This document shows, piece by piece, positions 16,546-24,538 of a stretch of DNA of 64,000 bases (positions are counted from its first letter, which is position 1; each line of letters begins with the position of its first letter). Below the pieces are notes generated by a model that was not told where the DNA came from, did no database searches, and saw only the letters and a program-made list of their open reading frames with translations. Position numbers and translations under genes: made by a program. The stretch is taken from NCBI GenBank assembly GCA_013285645.1, contig JABDHJ010000012.1:17637-81636 (forward strand). The letters are read 5' to 3'. Source of the DNA: Verrucomicrobiota bacterium (GTDB lineage Bacteria; Verrucomicrobiota; Verrucomicrobiia; Methylacidiphilales; UBA1321).

Positions 16546-18164
16546 TCCGAATGAAGCAGCCGGTGCGGAAGGCCATAAAAGCGCGCGCAAAGATTCCTCC
16601 AAAAATCTCTGATCGCCTTCTTCTTTTCCGCCGGGTTATACAAATGCTCCCAACCGCGATAGTCCAAGATTCGTGCGTGCAATAGCTCCAAAGCCCGACG
16701 GCGTTGAAACAGTTTTGAATGGCGCGGCAAGTCTGACCATTCAGTCGCAATGATCATACGGGGCTGACGTTTCCCTGACGTAGACCTTGCTGGGCGGGTT
16801 ACGGTTATCAGCCTTACATCGGCGACCATACCGCCAGCGCCAGGGCACAGGAGGCCCTCGGGCCGCTTAAATAACCGTGAAGCGGAGGTTTCACCGAGCT
16901 CCTTTGACCGAGGTGGCAACTTAATCTTGCAATCGAGATACCTTCCTTCTCGCTTCCCGTGGTAATCGTCGCCGAAGCGTCCAGTTTCGGGATTTGCCAT
17001 TTTGGGTTCATCACTCTTCCACCGTAAAACAAAGGAGGGCTCACTTTGCCTGCTGCGCTGCTTGAGGCGAACGATAGCCCTCGCGGGTACGTTATGTTGT
17101 GGGTCACCTTTCAACGTGGTCCGGAGAGCCGCGAGGGTGCCGTAAGCCTCGATCAGGTGGGTGTAGTAACCCGCCACGGCCCACGCTGCTATTGCCTGCG
17201 GCGGCAAATCCAGCAGGGGTGATTCAGTTGGATTCCGCTTCTCGCGACCAAAATCCTCCTCGGTCAATTTCTGAGGCGCTTTAAGGATGTAGCGGGCACC
17301 TGCCCGACTAAGTTTTTCGACATGGACATAACCAACCCAACCCCGCCCTTCCATTGACTTACGCAAGCGCTCTAACCTCTTCCGCCACTCATCCTTTTTT
17401 AAGAAGCAGAGCACAGAAACGACGCAATGCGCGTGCAAATGAACCCAGACAGACCCGTCATCTTCAACGAAGAAGCAACCCTCCGTTTTCCGCAAGAGCG
17501 CAGTAAAATCCTCTTTCCCTGTTGCCCCCATAATCTGCGGATCACGCAGAACACGGCCAACATCATTCTGAAATTTACGGAGAGTGGCGCGTAACCGCAA
17601 ACCGGCATCAAGAGGTAAATCCCCAGGTGACCACAAGAGATGTCGCCCCGCATTGAATACAAATTCCCGGGCACTCTGGCCACGCGCGCGAAACACGCTG
17701 AGGACGTAGGTTAACTGATCTTCTATCTCCCTCGTAACCCGCGAGACTACGGACGGAAAGAGCATAAGTTTCCGCTTCACAACTGAAACGAGCACGTCTT
17801 CAAGGTTGAACAACGCTACAGAGAATACCCTAGTCTCACTCGCCACTTGCAAACACTGGGATTCCAGAACCGTAACTAGCCACTCCTCTACCTCCTCGCG
17901 ACGCCGTGCCTCTGGGTCATCCGGCCTGCACACCTCCCCAATATGACGAAGCAGAGCTGCCTCTTGGGTTAACGTCTCTGGAAGTGGCAGGCCGTCCGAA
18001 GTGGCACGAGGAAGAGGAGCCTGTAACGGCGCGGTGTAGGTGCCGAAAAAGTGAACCTTGCAGCCGTCAACGAGGCCACTCTGGCCCGGATTGAGCACAA
18101 CCGGATGATGAGTTATCTCAAGCGGCTTCATGTGAGCCGTCGAGAGAGAATGTTTTCTCGGCAT
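16464..18164 (-). CDS. Large replication-initiator-like protein with a possible HUH motif
   Basis: 566 residues from the ATG at 18164, which has GAGG five nt upstream; a TTG at 18194 is weaker. Near residues 240-250 is VWVHLHAHCVVSVLCF, a His-hydrophobic-His arrangement like the metal site of rolling-circle Rep proteins. About 45 residues later RAGARYILKAPQKL supplies a Tyr followed by Lys in a YxxK pattern, as in the Rep nucleophile motif. The rest has no recognised domain. If right, it would nick a replication origin and start rolling-circle replication of the excised circle. It lies next to the SWIM and mob genes, a fitting context. The family call is tentative. Confidence 0.55.
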   Translation of the reverse strand: MPRKHSLSTAHMKPLEITHHPVVLNPGQSGLVDGCKVHFFGTYTAPLQAPLPRATSDGLPLPETLTQEAALLRHIGEVCRPDDPEARRREEVEEWLVTVLESQCLQVASETRVFSVALFNLEDVLVSVVKRKLMLFPSVVSRVTREIEDQLTYVLSVFRARGQSAREFVFNAGRHLLWSPGDLPLDAGLRLRATLRKFQNDVGRVLRDPQIMGATGKEDFTALLRKTEGCFFVEDDGSVWVHLHAHCVVSVLCFLKKDEWRKRLERLRKSMEGRGWVGYVHVEKLSRAGARYILKAPQKLTEEDFGREKRNPTESPLLDLPPQAIAAWAVAGYYTHLIEAYGTLAALRTTLKGDPQHNVPARAIVRLKQRSRQSEPSFVLRWKSDEPKMANPETGRFGDDYHGKREGRYLDCKIKLPPRSKELGETSASRLFKRPEGLLCPGAGGMVADVRLITVTRPARSTSGKRQPRMIIATEWSDLPRHSKLFQRRRALELLHARILDYRGWEHLYNPAEKKKAIRDFWRNLCARFYGLPHRLLHSDHNAVSSPEAVAAGEKISTETPTESPP

Positions 18165-18255
18165 AAGTAGCCTCGGAAGGGCTACCGCTGTCAACTTGAC
18201 AAAAACGACAAACGCAACTAGGTTGCGCTTAGAAAATCAGTTAGCAGCGGAAGCG

Positions 18256-18294
18256 AAAAGCCTCTTCGGTTGAGCCCGAAGAGGCTTTTTTTCT
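18256..18294 (+). terminator. Strong rho-independent terminator hairpin
   Basis: A 14-bp perfect stem: AAAAGCCTCTTCGG at 18256-18269 pairs with CCGAAGAGGCTTTT at 18276-18289, loop TTGAGC, followed by a run of T. It sits just after the stop of the excisionase-like gene, which reads leftward, so it may act on that transcript too (the minus-strand T tract is shorter) and separate it from the Rep gene. Confidence 0.7.
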
Positions 18295-18296
18295 TC

Positions 18297-18494
18297 TTAG
18301 AGAGGAGGTGGAACCTCTCCCTTTTTCAAACGCCGCCAACAGGCTTGAACATCGCCTCCGTCAAAAAGCACCAAGCGATGCTGCCTCCAAAATGGTTTTA
18401 ACCATTCGGCCTTGACAAGCCTTCTTGCCAATTTTTCAGAGCGAAAAACTTCACTCAATTCGCCCGCCGTTACCGCCTTAAACTTACTAGCCAT
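18297..18494 (-). CDS. Excisionase-like small DNA-binding protein
   Basis: 65 residues. A short winged-helix pattern is visible: LSEVFRSEKLARRLVKAEWLKPFWRQHRLVLFDGGDVQACWRRLKKGEVPP. The core 'LA..L...GWL.P......L.LFD..DV......R...GE.P' resembles MerR-like excisionase (Xis/AlpA) folds. Such proteins bend DNA at att sites and steer recombination toward excision. It is the outermost gene at the right end, 300 nt from the junction, opposite the integrase end. AAAGG lies about six nt before the ATG. Confidence 0.65.
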   Translation of the reverse strand: MASKFKAVTAGELSEVFRSEKLARRLVKAEWLKPFWRQHRLVLFDGGDVQACWRRLKKGEVPPPL

Positions 18495-18801
18495 AAAGGA
18501 ACCTTTCCTTTAATCGAGGAGCTCCTCGTTGAGGCCAGCTAACATATCTGCGGCGAAGACAACCGATCGGCGAACCGCTAAGCGTGCCGGGGCTACCAGG
18601 GGTCTCGGGGTTACCCGCTCCCATCTCTGGTAAGGCAACTCTAAAGGCACTACACCCAAAAGTCAATCAAAGTACGCGTCGAAGGCCTCATAGACGGATT
18701 AAGTGACACAATAGTGACAAGATAGATGCCTGTCGTTGTCCTGCGTAGACCGACCTAGTCCGACCGGCTTTTCCCCACTAAATTTTTTTACCTCTGAAAA
18801 A
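18495..18801. other. Right-end non-coding region of the element
   Basis: About 300 nt between the excisionase-like gene and the junction, with no supported gene. It contains the arm-type repeat at 18702-18724 and, near 18520-18660, several short C/G-rich inverted segments. A transfer or replication origin could lie here, but no clear nick site is visible. Confidence 0.5.
18702..18724. promoter_or_regulatory. Putative integrase arm-type site, right end
   Basis: AGTGACACAATAGTGACAAG plus ATA, matching 8475-8497 at 20 of 23 positions, again with two GTGACA hexamers 11 bp apart. It lies 79 nt inside the right junction. Same orientation as the left copy. Confidence 0.5.
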
Positions 18802-18802
18802 G

Positions 18803-18862
18803 GTGCCCGAGGTGGGAGTCGAACCCACACGGGGATTTCTCCCCTCAGGATTTTAAGTCCTG
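18803..18862 (-). repeat. att site: element-side copy within tRNA-Leu(TAA)
   Basis: Carries the two blocks (18803-18831, 18845-18862) identical to 8377-8405 and 8419-8436. Here they form the T arm, acceptor 3' strand and anticodon arm of the intact tRNA, so insertion restored the gene. Confidence 0.85.
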
Positions 18863-18888
18863 TATGTCTGCCATTCCATCACTCGGGC
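18804..18888 (-). tRNA. tRNA-Leu (anticodon TAA)
   Basis: 85 nt on the minus strand. The acceptor stem pairs GCCCGAG (5', at 18888-18882) with CTCGGGC near 18805-18811. The anticodon arm is AGGAC-TTAAAAT-type with TAA, there is a long variable arm (GAGGGGAGAAATCCCC), as expected for a class II tRNA, and the T loop reads GGTTCGACTCC. The encoded 3' end is ACC, not the full CCA. It is the insertion target of the element to its left, whose sequence supplies its 3' half. Confidence 0.93.
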
Positions 18889-19061
18889 TATAATTGATTA
18901 CGAGCAATTACGTCTGTTCTCTTATTTGGATTTAACTCCGTGCCCCTTTTTGTGCCACTGTTCGATTGTGGAGAACGGCGCAACACCAAGTAAGGCCACG
19001 AAGAGCTTGAACGATAACAGAGCCGCCGATTAATTCCAAAGGGTCTTTGCTAATCGAAAGA

Positions 19062-19343
19062 CTATTGACCGAAGGTTCCGTGCTTCTCCTTCATCAGGTC
19101 ATTTTTAAAGATGATCGTAATGTCGGAAGCACTCGAATGATAGACGTAGGTAGTCTGCATGCCACCGACGACGGGGATTGGCTCGGACCTGGAATCTGCG
19201 GGATCACCCAGGATGGCCCTGACTTCCGTCGGAGACATATCGGTGTGGATTTTATCGAGATTGGTTTGAGTCAACGAACTGCCGGCCATGACTCCACAGC
19301 CAACGATGAACAGGGATGCCGCAAGACAGAGATATATTTTCAT
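19062..19343 (-). CDS. BamE/SmpA-like small lipoprotein
   Basis: 93 residues. The signal sequence ends in IVGC, a lipobox with Cys16. The mature part, NLDKIHTDMSPTEVRAILGDPADSRSEPIPVVGGMQTTYVYHSSASDITIIFKNDLM, follows the SmpA/OmlA (BamE) pattern: 'i..GMt..eV..ilG.P......p...g...y.Y......i.F.n.kl'. Probably an outer-membrane-anchored lipoprotein; whether it serves the BAM complex is unknown. Confidence 0.75.
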   Translation of the reverse strand: MKIYLCLAASLFIVGCGVMAGSSLTQTNLDKIHTDMSPTEVRAILGDPADSRSEPIPVVGGMQTTYVYHSSASDITIIFKNDLMKEKHGTFGQ

Positions 19344-19352
19344 AGGATTTGT

Positions 19353-19496
19353 TTATTGGATGGCGATGGAGATGAGATCGCAAATTTCGTTCTTCACGTA
19401 ACGGCTAAATGAGACGGCCCGGGCGCCGTTTTCCCGATACAGCCGATATCCCTTCACGAGATAGATCATGCGAATGGCGATCAAGGTAACATCCAT
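19353..19496 (-). CDS. Possible small unknown protein
   Basis: 47 residues starting at an ATG 4 nt after the stop of the preceding small membrane protein, with AGG seven nt upstream. Sequence DVTLIAIRMIYLVKGYRLYRENGARAVSFSRYVKNEICDLISI is amphipathic and basic. The frame is open further upstream but that part overlaps the neighbour. No family recognised; coding is plausible from position only. Confidence 0.35.
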   Translation of the reverse strand: MDVTLIAIRMIYLVKGYRLYRENGARAVSFSRYVKNEICDLISIAIQ

Positions 19497-19500
19497 ACGG

Positions 19501-19692
19501 TTACCTGATTTGGGGAACTTGAATGTCGCCGGTATGCCCCAGAACGCCGAACGCGGACAAGAGCCAGACGACAACGCAGATCACGACCACGATGTTGAGG
19601 ATCTGTTTGATCTTCCCGTCCATCGGAATGTGGTTATTGACCAGCCAGAGGAGTACTCCGACGACGATGAGAGTTATGATAAGGGAGATCAT
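19501..19692 (-). CDS. Thivi_2564-type small membrane protein
   Basis: 63 residues, two membrane helices: ISLIITLIVVGVLLWLVNNHIPM and KIKQILNIVVVICVVVWLLSAFGVLGH. The join 'NNHIPMDGKIKQILNIVVVI' is the signature of the Thivi_2564 family of small inner-membrane proteins, which have no known function. It stands alone or with the small gene that follows. Confidence 0.75.
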   Translation of the reverse strand: MISLIITLIVVGVLLWLVNNHIPMDGKIKQILNIVVVICVVVWLLSAFGVLGHTGDIQVPQIR

Positions 19693-19969
19693 TTCGAGTC
19701 TTTTGTGGGATTAATTCGGGTGGTGTTGATGCAGGAGAATATCGACAGGCACGGTCAGGCACCATGGGGTCTGTGCCCCATAAGAGTTCAGCCGTCCAGG
19801 CTTTGGAACCCTCGATGGAAATCGGAACCTCAAGGCAATGATCGTCGTGCCATTGCCTGAGGCGAAATGAACCGGTCTACTCGTGATTCGGCGTCAGAAA
19901 TCTGGGAACGAAAAATCGCACTTCTCCTTTAGGATATTCGCGAAATCCGTAACTGCGTTTATCTCGGAT

Positions 19970-22783
19970 TTATCGCCAGGAGCGACCGCCACCACCACCA
20001 CCGCCACCCCTTGAGTATCCGCCGCCGCCGCTTCCACCCCAGCGAGAGCCACCGCCGCTATCGCCGCCGCCGCCCCAACGAGAATCTCCCCCACCGCCAC
20101 CCCAACCTTGGGATTGACGATTGAGGTCCTGGTTCTGGCTCTGACCCGCATTCTGCCAGCCGTTGCTGGTCGCCTTTTGGTAGCCACCGTTTCCATCCGA
20201 CTTATAAGCATTGCCACTGGAGTCCGAGTAGACGTGGTTCGAATCCGAACTGGCCGAGTTCGAAACACCTTGTCCGTTGGTGTGGTCCCAAGACTGACTC
20301 TGGCCCGTTTTGGCATTATAGGATGAGCCTTGCTGAGTCGTGGTTCCATCCGTGCTGGTCTTGGTGCCCGACGCCGAACTGCCATCGGCCGTGGTGCCGG
20401 AACGATCGGTCTGCGAACTGTACGTGCCGTTGTAAGCGTTGCCGCTGGCCGATTTTGACGATGACGCGCTCGCTCCAGTCTGACTGTCGTTGTATGAGCG
20501 GCTTTGATTGGCGTTCCAATTTCCATTGTACGCATTACCACTGACCGAGGTTGAACCACTGGCGCTGCGTCCCGTGCTCGGATTGTACGCGCTGCCATTT
20601 CGACCGGCATCATAGTTGCCCGTATAGGCGTTCCCCGTAACACCCCTTTCACCCTCCGCAGACGCACCTGTTGCGGGATTATACGCGGCCTTTTGTTGGC
20701 CGGCAGCATAGTTGCCCGTGTATGAATTGTAACCCGCCGCAGACCTCTGCCCGCTGTACGTTCCCGTATTGGAATTGTAGCTGCCACTCCGGCTGGCGGC
20801 GGCCCAGTTGCCGTTATAAGGATTGTAACCGGCCGCGGCATAACCGCCCCCGTGATAACCATAGGCAGTCCCGGTCGTGACTACGTGTGCGCCCCAACTA
20901 TTGTAAACGCAGCCTGTATTGATCGTCGTGTTGTAAGTCGTGGTTCCCCAGCAACCCCAATGCGGCTGAAGCCACGCATCGAGAGCCACCCCTGCCGCAA
21001 ACCCAAAAAGGAATCCCGCGGCACCGGCATCGGCGTAGCTCGCGCCATAGCCGTAGGTTGGCGGCGGTGCGACGTAGACCGTCGTTCCAATGTAAGGCGG
21101 ATAGACGTAGCCGCTGCCATAGACCACAACTCCGCCGGGCGTCACTACCGTTCCATAGTATCCCGGCGTGTAACCGACATAGACAACCGTGTCCGTATAG
21201 CCGTAGACCTGCACGTAAGTCACATAGTGGATCGGCGAGGCAACCGGAATGGTATAGATCACCGGCGGAATGGCAGTGGCCACGACCCACGGCCCAGTCG
21301 GCACGTTGGCCACAAACCACACACCATTGGAAACCGCATAGAAAGTGGTGGGGTTGACCTGGATCACCGGCGTGGCCGAATCCACCGCGTACTGCAAGGG
21401 AGTACCGGCGACCGGCGCGAATTGGGGCTGGTTGTTATCGTAATCAACCGTGAGCATAGCTGCCTGCCGATTAACCGTGGCCGTCTGCGGGATCGAATTG
21501 GCAATCACGGCCTCCTCGGCTTCCGGCGTGCCGGGGACCGAGACGAGGACATTGCCCTTGTCGCTGTCCGGCGGAATCTTGGCAAAGTCAGAGGGCAATT
21601 TATCACCGGGAACATAACTCCACGGCATACCTGTCAGGCTTTGAGAACTAAACCAGCGCCCAGAAATAAGCGCGTAGTAAAGTTGATTACCGATATTGAG
21701 AATGATCGCGTTGTCGCTGTTCTTCACCTGCAGCAATTGCGTGTTCGGGATCGGAACAAAACTCGGCTCACCGTTGCTTTGCAGCAACTCGGCGGGAACG
21801 GTGCTGACATAGATATCAGGCGCGGGCGGATTTTGACCCGCTGGCGGATTGATCAAGTCGATTTGCGGAATCGCTGCCGCAGCCTGCTCGACCGAGGCCA
21901 ACCGGGTCGGCGCGTCGGGATCGACCGCCCACGGACCGTTGATGGAATCCGATTTAAACCAGTAATTGAGCGCGCGTAGATAAAAGGGCCCGCCATCTGC
22001 CGCGTTCTGGACAATCAGCGCGTTGGTGTTGAAAACCCGGTTGCAATTCGTTCCGGCAAGAGGATGCATCACGGGATTGCCTTGAACGAGAATCAGGAGC
22101 GCAGGCTCGTCGCTGAAAATAATCTGCGGCGGCGTATTCTTAACCGGCTGGCTTGCGACCTTCTTGAGGGCCTGGCCGAGCAGATATTTGTTACTGATCT
22201 GCGCCAGGGGAATGGGCATCGACTGCGCGGGTAACTTCGAAGTGAGATAAGCGACGTACTTCTGCGCATTGTCCGGCTCGGTCGGAAAATTCGACTTGGT
22301 GATGGCCATGTTCGACAACGTCACAATGCCCTCTTCCTTGTCCACGTTGGAATTAGCCGTCAGCCAGATCACGCCGAAAACGGGAGCAGGCTTGCCCGCC
22401 TCCTGAATGGAAACGGCAAAGCGCGCCTCAAAATTAAAGCCGTCCCATTTTTGAATCGCGGGCTGATAGACCATGATCGTCGCAGTGTCATCCTTGTAGG
22501 TCCGTGGCCAGTTAAACTTGCTTGCATCGATGGTCGGCGCGGGAGGTTGGGTCGTATCCGTCGCAGTTTGTGGAGTTGCGGCGGGAGCCGTCGACTGGGC
22601 CGCTTGTTGATCCGGCGCAGGCGTCTGCGGAACGGCATTCGTATCCGCTTGAGTTTTATCGCTCTCTCCGGTCTGCAGAGCCCCATTAGGCTTGGCATGG
22701 CAACCCGCCAAAAGAACGGCAGCAGAGACGACGGTGATTGCCTCAATGGCAAAGACAAAACGTGGGAAAGAAGGAGTTCTCAT
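19970..22783 (-). CDS. Large repeat-rich lipoprotein with a Gly-rich tail
   Basis: 937 residues. The signal sequence ends in LAGC (Cys28), so it is a predicted lipoprotein. Residues ~30-75 are Gln/Thr/Pro/Ala-rich; ~75-520 form a soluble region with no named domain; ~530-635 are Tyr/Gly/Val-rich (VVYVGYTPGYYGTVV, GTTVYVAPPPTYGYG) with a short hydrophobic piece AAGFLFGFAAGVAL. From ~650 to ~880 come imperfect units built on AYNP.TG..A......GNAY.GN, and ~905-937 is nearly all Gly, Arg, Trp and Ser. It looks like a surface or envelope protein. It follows the PqiAB genes by 87 nt on the same strand and may share their transcript. Function unknown. Confidence 0.8.
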   Translation of the reverse strand: MRTPSFPRFVFAIEAITVVSAAVLLAGCHAKPNGALQTGESDKTQADTNAVPQTPAPDQQAAQSTAPAATPQTATDTTQPPAPTIDASKFNWPRTYKDDTATIMVYQPAIQKWDGFNFEARFAVSIQEAGKPAPVFGVIWLTANSNVDKEEGIVTLSNMAITKSNFPTEPDNAQKYVAYLTSKLPAQSMPIPLAQISNKYLLGQALKKVASQPVKNTPPQIIFSDEPALLILVQGNPVMHPLAGTNCNRVFNTNALIVQNAADGGPFYLRALNYWFKSDSINGPWAVDPDAPTRLASVEQAAAAIPQIDLINPPAGQNPPAPDIYVSTVPAELLQSNGEPSFVPIPNTQLLQVKNSDNAIILNIGNQLYYALISGRWFSSQSLTGMPWSYVPGDKLPSDFAKIPPDSDKGNVLVSVPGTPEAEEAVIANSIPQTATVNRQAAMLTVDYDNNQPQFAPVAGTPLQYAVDSATPVIQVNPTTFYAVSNGVWFVANVPTGPWVVATAIPPVIYTIPVASPIHYVTYVQVYGYTDTVVYVGYTPGYYGTVVTPGGVVVYGSGYVYPPYIGTTVYVAPPPTYGYGASYADAGAAGFLFGFAAGVALDAWLQPHWGCWGTTTYNTTINTGCVYNSWGAHVVTTGTAYGYHGGGYAAAGYNPYNGNWAAASRSGSYNSNTGTYSGQRSAAGYNSYTGNYAAGQQKAAYNPATGASAEGERGVTGNAYTGNYDAGRNGSAYNPSTGRSASGSTSVSGNAYNGNWNANQSRSYNDSQTGASASSSKSASGNAYNGTYSSQTDRSGTTADGSSASGTKTSTDGTTTQQGSSYNAKTGQSQSWDHTNGQGVSNSASSDSNHVYSDSSGNAYKSDGNGGYQKATSNGWQNAGQSQNQDLNRQSQGWGGGGGDSRWGGGGDSGGGSRWGGSGGGGYSRGGGGGGGGRSWR

Positions 22784-22870
22784 AATGAAGCAGAGGTTTA
22801 CTGGATCAGGAAATTACGAATTCTTCAAAAATCCGTCTATTGCCCTTTGGTGTTGGATTTGTTGATCAAA

Positions 22871-24538
22871 CTACTGATTGAGCGGAATGTTGGGCTGCCA
22901 TTTCAACCACGCGTCTTGAGATTGGTCCGCCAAGTCGAAAGAAGCGCCCGAGCTTGCCCGCGCGCCCATCTGCGCATTGTCCGGCGTGGCAAAAGCAACG
23001 CCGCCTGACAGCACGCTGGCCACCGACTCCGACTTGACCTGCATTCCGCCCAGCAGGCTCATGTTCGTCGTGATGCCGCTGCAATTCCAAAACTTCGTAT
23101 TCGCGCGAACAAGCGGAGCGTAATCCGAAGCGATGACAATCCGTAGTTGCGCCGTCCGCCCATCCGAAGCAAGACCGCTCGTTTCAACCTGACCGACGCT
23201 AACACCGCGATAATAAACCGGTGAACCAGCAATCAGTTTCCCGATGTGCCCGGTCTTCAGCACAAGTTGCAAACCGTCCATGGGATGATACGTGCCCTCG
23301 TCCGTTTCCGTGACCGCAAAGTCCGTGCAGGGTGCGCCTTCGCCGGGTTCCAATCGGAAGAAAGGTCCCTGAACGAGATCCGGTGGCACCTGGACCGTCG
23401 AGACATTCTTGATCTGAATCTGCGGCCAGACCAGGACAACGCGCGAACTCGCCTTCGCGAGGTCTTGAAACTTCGGCGAGACCAGCACCTTGACCAGGAC
23501 TCCGTTGAAATCAGGCGAGAGCTGAACGCTCACAGCCTTTCCCACGGTAAGCCCGCGATATTTCAATTCTGTCGTATCAGCCGTGATCCCCTGGCTTTGC
23601 GCCATGTGCAGGGTAAGAACCACGCCAACTCCGATGTCCGACTTGTTGATCGTCTCGGCCTCGTGCGTGATCATTTGCTGAACCGAATCGAAAAGCTGGA
23701 ACTCGGTGCCTTCAGGCGCCGCGGGCGAGGTGTTCAGGAGCTCATCGGTAATTCCCAACGAAATGCTCCCAAAGAGAATGCTGTCGAGCGATGGCGACTT
23801 GATGTTCACGCCGCTCAGCCCCATGGAAACATCCAGGCCGCTCGTATTCCAGAAGCGCGTCTCCTCCCGGATCAAACCGATGTATTCCTTGTAGATGTGA
23901 ATATCGATGTGGGCCTTCTGCGCAGCCACATCGTAATTGAGCCCGACCACTTGACCCACCTGCATCTGGCGAAACAGAATGGGTGAAGCCACGCCCACCG
24001 AAGGCATCTTGTTGCAGGTCAGCCGCAGAAACATATCGGGAGACATCGGGTCTCGTCCGTCGGGATGACTCAACCCGATAAACTTCGTCGTCGGCTTGCC
24101 CTTGCCGCCCGTGACGATCTCGATGTAATTTCCGCTGATCAGGGTATCAAGACCGGAAATGCCACTGAGGCTGATTTGCGGGTGCACAATCCAGAATTCT
24201 GAATCGGACAGGGCCAGGTTATTTGCCGAGCGATCGAGCTGAGCCTCAACCACGACCGACTTGAAGTCCTCGCTCAGCTTGACCTTTTGCACGAGCCCGA
24301 CTTTGACTCCGTGATAGTGAAGCTCGCTCTTTCCCGGGACCAAGCCCTGTGAAGCATCGAAGGTAATCTCGATGGTGCTGCCCTGCGCCTCGATCGTCTG
24401 GTAAAAAAGATAAGCCGTCAGCGCCACGGCGGCGACAGGCACCAGCCAGAAGAAGGCAAAGCCCTTGTGAACGCGAGGTTTCGTTTCCCGCGGCGACGCG
24501 GTTGTGGTGTCAATTGATGGCGTGGGTTGCATGTGCAT
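22871..24538 (-). CDS. pqiB: PqiB-like MCE-domain intermembrane lipid transport protein
   Basis: About 555 residues from the ATG at 24538, which overlaps the end of pqiA by 29 nt. One N-terminal membrane helix, FAFFWLVPVAAVALTAYLF, anchors it in the inner membrane. Three MCE (MlaD) domains follow, seen in repeats such as GLVPGKSELHYHGVKVGLVQKVKLS, ASPILFRQMQVGQVVGLNYD and LIAGSPVYYRGVSVGQVETSGL. MCE proteins form hexameric tunnels that move lipids between the membranes. The pqiA gene just upstream completes the usual PqiAB pair; a separate pqiC is not recognised. Confidence 0.92.
   Translation of the reverse strand: MHMQPTPSIDTTTASPRETKPRVHKGFAFFWLVPVAAVALTAYLFYQTIEAQGSTIEITFDASQGLVPGKSELHYHGVKVGLVQKVKLSEDFKSVVVEAQLDRSANNLALSDSEFWIVHPQISLSGISGLDTLISGNYIEIVTGGKGKPTTKFIGLSHPDGRDPMSPDMFLRLTCNKMPSVGVASPILFRQMQVGQVVGLNYDVAAQKAHIDIHIYKEYIGLIREETRFWNTSGLDVSMGLSGVNIKSPSLDSILFGSISLGITDELLNTSPAAPEGTEFQLFDSVQQMITHEAETINKSDIGVGVVLTLHMAQSQGITADTTELKYRGLTVGKAVSVQLSPDFNGVLVKVLVSPKFQDLAKASSRVVLVWPQIQIKNVSTVQVPPDLVQGPFFRLEPGEGAPCTDFAVTETDEGTYHPMDGLQLVLKTGHIGKLIAGSPVYYRGVSVGQVETSGLASDGRTAQLRIVIASDYAPLVRANTKFWNCSGITTNMSLLGGMQVKSESVASVLSGGVAFATPDNAQMGARASSGASFDLADQSQDAWLKWQPNIPLNQ

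Larger units (their letters stand above)
8377..18862. mobile_element. Integrated mobilizable element in a tRNA-Leu(TAA) gene
   Basis: Bounded by two copies of the tRNA-Leu 3' half: a 29-bp and an 18-bp identical block at 8377-8436 are repeated at 18803-18862. The right copy belongs to the intact tRNA; the left copy lacks the 5' half. The exact crossover is unknown but probably lies in the shared anticodon-loop block (8419-8436 and 18845-18862). Inside are an integrase at the left end, an excisionase-like gene at the right end, matching 23-bp sites near both ends, MobC and relaxase genes, and a Rep-like gene. No type IV secretion genes are seen, so the element would rely on a helper for transfer. 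Size about 10.4 kb. Confidence 0.85.

Noticed and set aside
19894..20862. 322-codon frame overlapping the lipoprotein repeat region on the same strand
   Set aside because: Shifted frame of the Gly/Asn/Ser repeats; Arg/Thr-rich product with no start context.
20852..21979. 375-codon open frame antisense to the repeat lipoprotein
   Set aside because: Arg/Val/Asp-rich product reflecting the codon bias of the opposite strand.
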